NCBI GenBank assembly: GCA_014905825.1
Contig: JACGCN010000026.1
Coordinates: 558,001-622,000 of the forward strand
Direction of reading: 5' to 3'
DNA: 64,000 nucleotides
From: Lyophyllum atratum
Taxonomy: Eukaryota > Basidiomycota > Agaricomycetes > Agaricales > Lyophyllaceae
Shown: positions 35,815 through 45,798 of the stretch, one piece after another
Layout of the letters: each line of letters opens with the position of its first letter
Position numbering within the stretch: the first letter of the stretch is position 1
Program-made: the position numbers and the translations under genes
The notes under the pieces: generated by a model
Told to the model about the DNA's origin: nothing
Databases searched by the model: none
The model's input: only the letters and a program-made list of their open reading frames with translations

Positions 35815-36456
35815 GTCAGAAGGTATGAGGTTCTCGCAGTTGACACGTCACTTAGGACGCATTTTATATATCCTCAACCCTACTATGAATATATAAGCCA
35901 GTTGCAAGGTACGGGACAATTGTGCCCATGAAACCCGGAGCGCCCTGACAACTTTGCAGTCACACAAACGGACGCTAAAAGCAACTACAACTTTAAGATA
36001 TAGACTCACTTATAATTAAACGCACACTTCGATCCGTGATATTCAGGGAAAACCGGACTAGATTGCATTCATGTGTTGTAGGACGCCCAGGTTCATCGCT
36101 CAAGCCCATGCTTAACTTTGATCAGGCAGGTTGGCAGGTGTGATCATTCAATCAAAACATGACGGATCCTCTCATCCCTTGGCGATGCAACTACTCGGAG
36201 CTTCCCATCACCATCGAACGCCTCTATCACGCAATGACCTTGCATGCATCATGTCCTTTCTTTCTTCCTTCTCTCCTTCGTTGTAGTCTAACTATAGCTC
36301 ATATTCTGCTTCCCCGGCGGTTGCTGGTACAGCGTACCACCTTCCTTTCGTTCATTCATCTTTGTATACTTATTTTTCCTTCTACTTCCACTTTCCGGTC
36401 TTTCCAATCTTCACTTCGCTTCTTTCTTCTTCGAACGTGGCGACACTTGACTGCCG
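35815..36456. promoter_or_regulatory. 642-bp spacer with CT-rich leader
   Basis: 3' flank of THI6 and promoter of the next gene; a long pyrimidine-rich tract (about 36255-36440) precedes the ATG at 36457, the usual layout of strong basidiomycete promoters. No gene seen. Confidence 0.45.
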
Positions 36457-38568
36457 ATGCCTTCACTGATCACTACCATCGAGGAGAACTCTCCGCTCAT
36501 CAACTACCTTAATGGCTGGACCACTGGCACGAGCGCCACCGACGACGCTGCAAGCAGGTAATACTCCTTCCGTCCCTATCTATCCCTCATCTTCGCCGAC
36601 CAGCTAATCATCATCTGAATATCCCGTCCCCAGCTATTCAGACAGCACCTTCATGGCCACACAGGTCGCAGGCGCCTCTGCGTCGTTCGTCTTCAACGGG
36701 ACCGGGGTACAGATCTTTGGTGCCAAACGCGGCAACCACGGGCCGTACGTGGTGAAGGTTGACGATTCGATGTACCCTGCCGCGGATGGCGTCGCGCCGC
36801 CTCCGGGGCTATTCCAGCAGAATCTGTTCAGCGTCGACGGGCTTAAGCAGGGGCGGCATGAGGTGACGATCATTAACCAGGCGGCGGCGTTCTTGGATAT
36901 CGATTTCGTCCGTCTTCTACTCTGGTTTGTACTTTTCGTTTTCAGAGCTGACGCAGTCGGTGGCGGGCGTTTAGATTACATGGACGACGGACTTTGGGAA
37001 GCCCTCGGAGAGACTCTTGGTGAACACGTTCCAAGATACGGACCCATCGTTCGCGTACTTGTCCGGGTCAGCTTGGAACACAAATCCGAAGAATGTGGGA
37101 AGCTTCTTGGGAGGCTCTGGACAGTGCGTTGCAAACGGTTATTTCTATGATAAACGGTGTTGACGCGTGATCAATTTGATAGTGCGACGACGAATCCAGG
37201 TGCTTCCTTCGTGTATACATTCCAAGTGAGTTTTTTGCTTCCATGAACATACGTGACTGGTTTATTGACATTTTTTGAGGGTGAATTCTTACAGGAGATT
37301 TTGATTCGCTTGCTATCCTAACGAATGCGCTCTCCAGGCGAGGGCGTCTCGTTATACGGTCCTGTGAGCCCGGACGGCGCCCCGTACACAGTCCAGCTTG
37401 ATGGCGGCTCCCCGCGCAATTTCACATCCAATAAAGACTTGTACAGGGCGCAGGTACTACTATATCACGCCAACAATCTCCCGACTGGACAGCACCGCGT
37501 GCAACTGACGTGCCAACCGACGACGTCGGGCCAGATTTTCGCGGTAGACTATGCGAATGTGTACACGACAACCCCACCACAGTAAGAACCACCGTATATC
37601 TGCATATCGGTCCATGACTAAAGGAGTCGTGCGTATATAGGGCCGTGAGGGAGGGCGGGTAAGCGACTCTTTTCCTTACTAATATTGCCAAGGGCCATGC
37701 TAAGTGATAAACTACTTGAACAGCCTCTCCGCTGGATCAATAGTCGGAATCACGCTTTCTATAGTTGGCATCTTCGGCGTCCTCGCGGCGCTCTTCCTCT
37801 TTATCCGTCGGCGCCAGCGTATGAACGGATACGTGAAGGAGCTCGACACGCCGTCCTACGTCACCGACAAGCATCGCGGTGTAGTCACCATGTCAAGCTT
37901 TGGTCCCGGGCCCGCCACTGGTGATCTACAGACCACGGGTAACCTGTTACCGACTCCGTCCCCTATGCCGTCTATCGCTCCATCAGAGTCAGACACCCAT
38001 TCACGCTCTGGGTCCCCTGAGTCCTCACTGGTACGTCCGGCGCCAACTCAACGTTCACCATCCCCAGCGGGTGCTCCCAAGCACCAGGTACGCTTCTCGG
38101 ATCAACCTGAGGAGCGGGAATTCCAAGTCTCGGTACGTGGATTATTGCATCCAGCTCATTGTTCCTCAAGTCGATGCGAGTGCTGACTTGCTGACCTAGT
38201 CATCGTCTTCACGCCTCGCGCCGCCCAGCTTACTGAACCGTACGTCTTCGTCTTCGTCCTCCTCCTCGAATTCGACCTCTCCGCGGAGGGGGCTCCCGTC
38301 CAGTCCTGGTCCAGTCCAGAGAAAGGGCCAGCCCATGCCGCTCCCCAGTACAGCAGGGCGCTCGCTACCGAATGTCCCTGAGGAAGAATTACGTGCGAAC
38401 CGCCTCTTGGTAGAAGGGCGAGCGCAAGACTTTGGCTCGTCTGAGCAGTCTCCGACTGATTCGGTCGGGACGTCGCCTTTCTCCGATATTTACGGGGAGG
38501 AACAGGGGGACAGGGATAGTGTGCTCCCGCCTGATTATCTTCAGGCCACGCAGCCGTATACCAGGTAG
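36457..38568 (+). CDS. Two-domain lectin-like single-pass membrane protein
   Basis: Starts at 36457 (MPSLITTIEENSPLINYLNG, then WTTGTS). Two beta-sandwich, galactose-binding-like domains follow: domain 1 has YSDSTFMATQVAGASASFVF and GTGVQIFGAKRGNHGPYVVK; domain 2 has GEGVSLYGPVSPDGAPYTVQ, LDGGSPRNF and QIFAVDYANVYTTT. A transmembrane helix (SIVGITLSIVGIFGVLAALF, LFIRRR) leads to a Ser/Pro-rich cytosolic tail ending LPPDYLQATQPYTR. This family is common and expanded in Agaricomycetes and has no assigned role; binding of wall glycans is a guess. No N-terminal signal peptide, as is usual in the family. Five or six introns. Confidence 0.8.
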
Positions 38569-39268
38569 TATATGAGGGGGTGCTTTTGAGTAATTTACTC
38601 GTATGTGATACTACTTCTCCGGGCGATGGGTAGCAGGCTGCGGTTTTGAATTTGAAATCTTGCATCCATGTACAGATAAATTGAGGCAGTGCAAGTTAGG
38701 CGGAATATTCCTTGGCGAGGCAAGTCTTTCCACAATGGTAACAGCCTACTCGTAAGCGGCCTAGTTAGACAGAGTGAGGAGAGTGCGTTGCACGCACTCG
38801 AATAGTGGCGGGGACGCCTTGCTTGATACTAACTCGTCTTGAACTAGTCAGTCAGTGTGCTAAAAATATCACGAACATTTGCTTCCGTTGTTTGTTTTTT
38901 TCATGTTTTTTTTTTTGCCCATCCTCCTATTTTATGCGAAACTACTGCGGTGAGCACAGCTCCGCACCGCCTTGAGTATAGGAACTGCTCTGACGTTGCT
39001 GCGGGAGTTGTGGCTCTAGATTTCGGCTCTAATTCGGCTGCTCCATACATGACATCGATTATCCATTACGTCATTGCTATTGCTAATTTGGGCAATCATG
39101 CGTTTTGTATAAATGCCAGCCGCGCTTGTGCCTGATTACCGCGATTCTCCCATCCTCCCCACTCCTCCCCACTTCTGTAACGCCCCACAGTGAGTAGCCC
39201 CACTTAATCGGCATTGCTTCACACGGCATTGACGACTATCTGATAGCTAACACGCCTTCACGATAACC
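38569..39268. other. 700-bp spacer
   Basis: Holds a T-rich stretch (38893-38920) and the promoter of the SUR7/PalI gene. No gene recognised. Confidence 0.4.
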
Positions 39269-40008
39269 ATGGTTGCCTCCCCCGCCGTCCCAGGACTCTT
39301 TTTATGCTTTGCTGCGACCGTGCTCCTCATCTTCGTATGTACATCACCACACGACCTCTCTCGATCTTAACATTGGTATCATCAGGTGTGTGTGTCAGCA
39401 CCAACATGGGACAAAATCTCCTTCTTGAACGTCGGCGCCGGCGTTGGGAACCAAATACGATACGGAGTGTTTGGCTTCACGGGTAGTAAAGTGGGGATTG
39501 GTTATGACTTCCAGTCAACAGGGTATGTTTCTACATGTACCAGTCAGCACAAAGAACCGATAGATTTTTACTTTTAGCCTCGACCAGTCGAACCTCAATA
39601 CTACGGTAGTTCACAACCTCACGAAAACCCTCATCCTCCATCCAATCGGTACGTCATCTGCCGTTATCCCCTATATCTTTCTCCTAATCTCGCATTCTGT
39701 TAGCCGCCGGTCTTGCCGGCCTCGCATTCCTTTTTGGCCTCTGCGGCGCGTCATATCACCGCGTTGGCACAATTCTGATGACGCTCCTATCGGGGCTTGC
39801 CACGATCGTCACTCTCGTCGCCTTCGTCATCGACATGGTCCTCTTCGGTATCGTGCGCAATCGCCTACGCAACGCAGATATACCAGCGCAGTACGGCAAT
39901 GCCAACTGGCTTACCCTCGGTGCTCTCATCGCACTCCTCCTTGGATTCTGTGCCTCTGCGTGCGGCGTCTTTGGTCGTTATAGGAGACGCAAGGAGGCTA
40001 CATACTAA
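39269..40008 (+). CDS. SUR7/PalI family four-helix membrane protein
   Basis: Start at 39269 (MVASPAVPGLFLCFAATVLL). The first transmembrane helix is followed by the family motif SAPTWDKISFLNVGAG and YGVFGFTGSKVGIGYDF in the first extracellular loop, then three more helices (AAGLAGLAFLFGLCGASY; LATIVTLVAFVIDMVLFGIV; LTLGALIALLLGFCASACGV) and a short basic tail. Four short introns near 39336-39386, 39520-39575, 39649-39702. The family contains PalI/Rim9 (ambient pH sensing) and Sur7 (eisosome) proteins; length (about 190 aa) fits either, and I cannot separate them. Confidence 0.85.
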
Positions 40009-40697
40009 GTGGATTTGGACGTCTCTTCTACGCCTTGTGTTTGCTTCGCCATGGACGTTTGCTTTTTTTTGATGTTGTAACATTCGTTGCCCACTATCCG
40101 TGCCTTGCTCCTTGTCACCACCGCTGCCCCTATTCGATATCTACCATGATTTCGACTTCGAAGTGTAATGTTATTCTCCACTTTTTCGCATGGATTTAGT
40201 CACGATCTAAAGTATTGTATTACCCACCTAGCCAACTACCGAATACACGGACTTTTTTTAATACTCTAGAACAATGACTACGTCTCAATCGTCCATCAGG
40301 TATTGAATCCTAAATGTTCGGGTGATGATATCGCATCCTCTTCCCAAAGCTCTTCCATCATGGCTTTTGGATTGCTCTTATCTGTGCCGCTGGCCTGCTC
40401 CCTTTGTTTCCACTCGACGCTCTGGCACGCGCTGTGCCTGTACGAAGTAGAATCACAGTGCATATGGCCTTTCGGGACAAGGTTCTCGCTGCTAGGGCAT
40501 ACTCATACCATCAATTATATTTCGCTCTTTCAATCGCTCGCTCAATGGGCGGTCATGGAGATACTAATGCCCCTCATGTTGTAAGGAGTCCGAATCTCGT
40601 GTTATCTTATCTGGTGTAACTTCGATCAGTTGATCATCGAGCGAACAAGAATAGCGATTTGAAATTGTGTCATCAATGAATCATGATCGCCTCGAGT
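40009..40697. other. Spacer downstream of the SUR7/PalI gene
   Basis: 689 bp with short open frames but no supported gene; ends at the TA-flanked element. Confidence 0.4.
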
Positions 40698-40699
40698 TA

Positions 40700-41484
40700 A
40701 GGTAGGGGACGTCCATATCCCACCTACATCACATGACGTTACTTCTCTGTGACATCACTGCCAAATTGAGAACGCGACCTTCGTGAACATGCAAGATAAC
40801 GAATTCAGCCCTCTCAACACCAATCTCTTGAAAATCGGATCCCAGATTAAGTTCTATTTACATGTCCTTGGTTAGGATCTCGAATATCATACAGCGGATA
40901 TCAAAATTGAAAAAGAAGTATATAAAATAAGCAAAAATATTTCCTGCAGCTGATGTAGCAGAAACCCAAGCCATAGCACGCTCGCCTATTGACTTTGAAT
41001 GATGTGGGATACTCTTTAGGGTGTTTACTAGGCTCTACTGAACCGTGAGCGCTTCAACACGTTGGACTTCCAAGAACCCACACACACTTCCTTTCCCAGC
41101 TGCATCCTCAACTCGTGGTTTGTTGAACACGTCCATGACCCTTCCCTCAAAGCTTTTGAAAAGGTTCAATACTGCCTTTCCGTTGTGTGGCAGACTGCGC
41201 GTCATGAGGGTGCGATGCAAGATCTCGAGAGGTGCGAGGTGCAGACCTCGTTCCTCCAACCATTGTTTCGGCTACTAGTAATTTGTAAGGCGATATATTC
41301 ATAATCGTACCAGTACAGGGGTAGCTTCAGTATATATCTAATGCAAATCTGGGGACCGATTGTGTCCGTTCTATCTGAGTATTGTGTACCGCGCCCTATC
41401 ATGGTACCACAGGTCGCGTTTTGACGGATTTGGCCTTGTCACGAATGGCACGTGACGTTAGTGGGATATGGACGTCCCCTACCT
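40700..41484. mobile_element. TA-flanked inverted-repeat element (Tc1/mariner-like MITE)
   Basis: The ends are inverted: AGGTAGGGGACGTCCATATC at 40700-40719 and its reverse complement ending at 41484; similarity extends about 45 bp, including CA(C)(A/G)TG(A/C). Both ends are flanked by TA (40698-40699, 41485-41486), the target duplication of Tc1/mariner elements. 785 bp, no transposase gene; the interior is AT-rich. A related left end lies at 63806. Confidence 0.75.
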
Positions 41485-41546
41485 TACAGTTGTGCGAATA
41501 CGTATAAGACCCTGAGCTCCCAAAGCCTAATCCTGTTCCCACTGCC

Positions 41547-43986
41547 ATGGAGCAACCCATGAGTGAGAAAAACGGCGCTGGGCCATTGCTCCCCTCCCCA
41601 CCTGTTCAACGAGCGAAACCTTACACCCTCAGACGCAGTCTGAAGGTTATCTCCATCTCCATCCTATGTGGTTATCTCTGGATAGGGTTGTCATATCGTC
41701 TTATGGCACCCTGGATGCACGACTCATCTGACAAGGATGGGACCCGGTGCGCACAGAGCGATCCGCTTGTCCCACATAAAAATGGGGCGTTGTGGGAGTC
41801 GTTGAGCGCGACGTTTGGGACGGAGCCATTCAAGGTGAAGGCTATCGATTGGTTGAGTGGTGCTGTCAGAATTCCGTGAGTCTTGCGTTAATGCCCGTTA
41901 TATCGTGGCTCTGAGTTGGACGGGGTCTTAGTACCGAGTCATTCGACAACATGGGACCAGTCGGAAAGGACCCACGATGGGATGCATTCGCGCCATTCCA
42001 TGACTATCTTCTTGGCGCGTTCCCCCTGGTGTGAGCGCAAACATGCATTGTATGACTTTTGAATAACCAAAGCGACGACATATTGTAGCCATACGACACT
42101 TCAGCTGACGAAAGTTAACACGTACGGCCTGTTGTACGTCTGGCAGGGCTCCGACTTCAGCCTGAAGCCCATCGTTTTGGCCGCCCACCAGGGTATGTGT
42201 TGCTCTAAGTTCTGGGCATGCAGTTTCGTCTAAATGCCTTATTTAGACGTCGTTCCTGTTAACCCCACTACTGCCTCCGAATGGACTCACCCACCTTATT
42301 CGGGACACTTCGATGGTTTGTCTAAACATTCACCAGCAGTGATGATGTTCACTCATACAAAACGCAGGCAAAAGAATCTGGGGTCGGGGAAGCTCCGATG
42401 ACAAGAGCGGTTTGATTGGCTCATTGTCTGTTGCTCCATAGTACCGAGCATGTCACCTACGATTCTGACCCGGGAGAATCTAGGTCCACTGTTGAAACAC
42501 TCCTCTTAAGAGGTTTCCGACCAACCCGGACAGTGATACTCGCATACGGATTCGATGAAGAAATCAGCGGAACACAGGTACGTATCCTGCCAGGGACCCT
42601 AGTATGACTAATTATATTGCAATAGGGCGCTCGAAAACTTGGTGAAGCCCTCCTTGCCCTCTATGGAGAAGATGGGATTGCTATGATCGTGGACGAGGGT
42701 GGTAAGTTCTTGCATTAGATGGACAACTCGCCAAGCATCACGCTATATCGTAGGAGGCTTCGTGGAGGAGTATGGCTCTGTCATTGCGACGCCCGGCATC
42801 GCTGAGAAGGGCTATATGGACGTAAGGGTCGAGATTACCACACCCGGCGGCCATTCGAGCGTCCCGCCGAGGCATACAGTAAGCTATCCATGTCGCGTAA
42901 CTTCACTTCAAAATAATGACACACTACATATTTTAGGGCATCGGCATTCTTTCGGCGCTTCTTGTCGAATACGAAGCAAATCCTTTCAGAATCAAATTGG
43001 TATTTACTGACCTGTTCCTTCTCACCCCGTTCTGAGGTGACACTTTATACGCAGACCAAGCAAGACCCCCTATACAGCACTTTCCAGTGTGTCGGGGAGC
43101 ACGCCAAAGAGCTGCCGGAGGATTTGCGTAAGACCATTAGGCGTTCCTGGTCGTCGAACAAAGAACTACGGAAGCTGGAAAAGGTTATACTCGATAACCC
43201 TGTGTTCAGCAGCATGGTCGGCGTAACTCAGGCCATTGATATGATCCAAGGCGGCGTGAAGGCCAACGCGCTCCCAGAGATGGCTTGGGCGCTCGTCAAT
43301 CACCGAATCGCCGTCATCAGGTAGGTCGCCTACCTTTTCAGACGCGTTCATCGACTGAAAAACACATATAGCTCCGTCGAAGAAGTGAAAGCGCATGATA
43401 CCAAAATCCTGAAAGACCTTGCAGGGAAGTTTAACCTCACCTACAATGCCTTTGGCTCCAAGATTTCTAAAGAGGAAAAACACGCTCCCTCGAGCGGATC
43501 CCTGACACTCACTGACGCTCACGGGAATTCGTTGGAGCCGGCGCCTGTCACTCCCACAGGCAAAAACGCTGCGCCATACCAGCTTCTTTCCGGCACCATC
43601 AAGACAGCGTATAACTCGCACAGGCAATTCGAGGGGAAAAATGAGATTATCGTGAGTCCAGGAATGCCTTCTGGAAACACCGGCAAGTTTTTTCTGGGCA
43701 CCTCTTGGTCGATTGAGACTGAACATAGGTTGGCGACTCTGCAGATACCCGGTACTATTGGCAGTTGTCGAAACATATTTTCAGATACAATCACAAGAAT
43801 TCGGGAAAGGACAAGAACAGACTCTCCGGCGTACACACGGTGAACGAATGTATGTGATGGCGGATTCCTGCGTAAGATATGGACTAACGAGTTGCGTGTG
43901 CAGCTATCGAGGTCGATGGGTTTGTGGAGATGATTCGGTTCTTCACGACTTTGGTCCTCAATGCGGACGAGGCGACGAACCTGTAG
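41547..43986 (+). CDS. CPS1: M20 metallopeptidase, CPS1-type Gly-Xaa carboxypeptidase
   Basis: Starts at 41547 with a cytosolic N-terminus and one signal anchor (VISISILCGYLWIGLSYRLM), the vacuolar CPS1 topology. Metal ligands and catalytic residues are visible: AAHQDVVPV (His, Asp), RGSSDDKSGLIGSL-like (bridging Asp), AYGFDEEISGTQG (catalytic Glu pair), IVDEGGG, and near the end SGVHTVNES (His). The dimerisation lid includes TPGGHSSVPPRHTGIG and FSSMVGVTQAIDMIQGG. Twelve or so introns; one (43683-43744) starts with GC instead of GT, and only its removal gives the family sequence NTDTRYYWQLSKHIFRYNHK. Stop 43984-43986. Releases C-terminal residues from peptides with Gly next to last in the vacuole. 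Confidence 0.92.
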
Positions 43987-44198
43987 TCCTTATAGTTACT
44001 CATCCTTATGTTCCCATGTATCATGAATTTGCAGTGACTTTAAATTGTCTTCTCAGCCGGTCATTTATAGATTGTGTGTGCTTTTTGATAGCTGACGGCA
44101 TCATCCCATCAAACCCCGACGCCGAGCCTGGCTTCGACAACTCTCCCAGCAAACTATGTCTTCTTCGGCTGCATCCAAGTCTTCACCCTCTAGAGAAT

Positions 44199-44858
44199 GG
44201 CTGACACACTATTGCTGAGACAGAACCGCGTACGTGTATGCGGCATTTTGTGGACACCAATAGTTGCTGCACGGGCCCAAGCTGTTGAGGAACCGCTGAC
44301 AATACTATTGAGACAGAACCCGACACGTGTACGAGGCAGTTTGTGGACACCAATAGTTGCTGCACGGGCCCGAGCTGCTTAGGAACCGCTGACATTACTA
44401 TTCCAGATAGAACCCACGCGTGTATGAGGCATTTTGAGGACACCAATAGTCGCTGCGCGGGCGGGGGCCTTCTAGGAACCGCTGACAACGATTTTGCTGA
44501 GATGGAGCCCCACGCGTCTATGAGGCATTTTATGGACACCAATAGGCGCTGCACGGCGGGGGCTTTCTAGGAACCGATGACAACGACTTTGCTGAGACAG
44601 GACCCAACGCGTGTATGAGGCATTTTATGGACGCCAATAGTCGCTGCGCGGGCGGGGGCCTTCTAGGAACCGCTGACAAAGACTTTGCTGAGACAGAACC
44701 CCACGCGTGTGCGAGGCATTTTATGAACACCAATAGTCGCTGCACGGGCGGGGGCTTTCCAGGAACTGCTGACAACATCATGGAGACAGAACCCCACACG
44801 TGCACGAGGCATTTTGTGGACGCCAATAGTTATCGTTTTTTTTGCACGGGGGTTTTTC
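44199..44858. repeat. 93-96-bp minisatellite, 7 units, upstream of metallothionein
   Basis: Units are anchored by GGACACCAATAGT-type blocks at about 44253, 44346, 44439, 44535, 44630, 44726 and 44819. Each holds GGAACCGCTGACA, a CA(C)G(C/T)GTG core, GAGGCATTTTGTGGACACC and (C/A)GCTGC(A/G)CGGGC. The array ends about 70 bp before the TATA box of the metallothionein gene. Confidence 0.9.
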
Positions 44859-44929
44859 CAGCTGATTGCTTTCTTCCTTCGTCATCTATCCTAGTCACTC
44901 TATGACTCACACGTATCATCACAAGAGGG

Positions 44930-44937
44930 TATATAAA
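44930..44937 (+). promoter_or_regulatory. TATA box of the metallothionein gene
   Basis: TATATAAA about 97 bp upstream of the ATG at 45034. Confidence 0.65.
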
Positions 44938-45033
44938 GGTAGACGGAATCGCTTCCGCTTTTGCAGAACTGACTCTAACCACTCAACCACTTTATAACAA
45001 CCACCCAGCGAATTCTTATCTACGACAATAAAT

Positions 45034-45387
45034 ATGATGGTATGTTCCTCAACATCCTGTCAAAGCCACGGTGCTGATAACCTGTCTTCCCTTTTGCAGA
45101 CCATCCAGGACGTCCCCGTTTCCCAGTCTTCGAGCGGATGCGCCTGTGGCACCTTGTGCAAATGCGCTAAGTAAGCATCTCCACCTCTCATCACGTCCAG
45201 CATCGCGATGGCTTATCGCTCCTTCTCATGCAGATGCGGCTGCGGTACACCCGTTTCCCAAGCTGCTGCTTGCGGAAATGCGTCATGCACCTGCACCTCG
45301 TGAGTAATTGGACTGTCATGATTGTTCTCGTTCGTCGCTCATGATGCAACGTTTTTTAGCTGCTCATGCAAGGAGTGCAAGTGTTAG
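45034..45387 (+). CDS. Metallothionein (four exons)
   Basis: Small gene whose exons are too short to show as open frames. Exons 45034-45039, 45100-45170, 45234-45299 and 45360-45387 are joined by GT-AG introns of 60, 63 and 60 nt, all in frame. The product is 56 aa with 13 Cys and no aromatic residues: MMTIQDVPVSQSSSG leads to CACGTLCKCAKCGCG, a spacer TPVSQAAACGNAS, and CTCTSCSCKECKC up to the stop. The CxC and CxxCxC spacings are those of fungal metallothioneins, cytosolic chelators of Cu, Zn or Cd. It has a TATA box 97 bp upstream and a repeated array beyond that. I cannot tell the metal preference. Confidence 0.88.
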
Positions 45388-45798
45388 ATCGCCACTAGTT
45401 CAGCAGACGCGACTCATTCAAATTACTTGTACTTCGATCCTTATCTCATGTAAATATGTAGCCCTCGGATATTGAACCATTTGCGTTTCCTGTCTTCACC
45501 CCCGAGACCGTACTTGATGTACAGCCGGTTCCATATCTCAACCCATCTCCAGATTTGCTGAGATTACCACATAGGTAGGATGGAACACAAAAACAGGGTC
45601 ATCCCTACATACAGAGTACACGCCTCCTCGAATGAAGCAAAGCAACGAAACCATAAGTATATACATAAGTAAAATGAGCCCCCCTCATCTCCTTCCTCGC
45701 CCGCGGCCAAAAACCAAATCGTCCTCGCCAGGCGTTCCGTACTCGTCAGTTACTAGGTATACAACGCCGAAGCCGCGTCCCGAAAACCAACAACATTA
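45388..45798. other. Convergent 3' spacer
   Basis: 411 bp between the metallothionein stop and the end of the TPR gene; no gene or repeat recognised. Confidence 0.45.

Noticed and set aside
41035..41304. Overlapping small open frames inside the TA-flanked element
   Set aside because: Antisense to each other, one starts with TTG, no transposase motif or splice support.
44183..44905. Open frames in both strands of the 93-96-bp minisatellite
   Set aside because: Unit lengths vary (93, 95, 96 bp) so no frame is maintained; translations are repeat artefacts.
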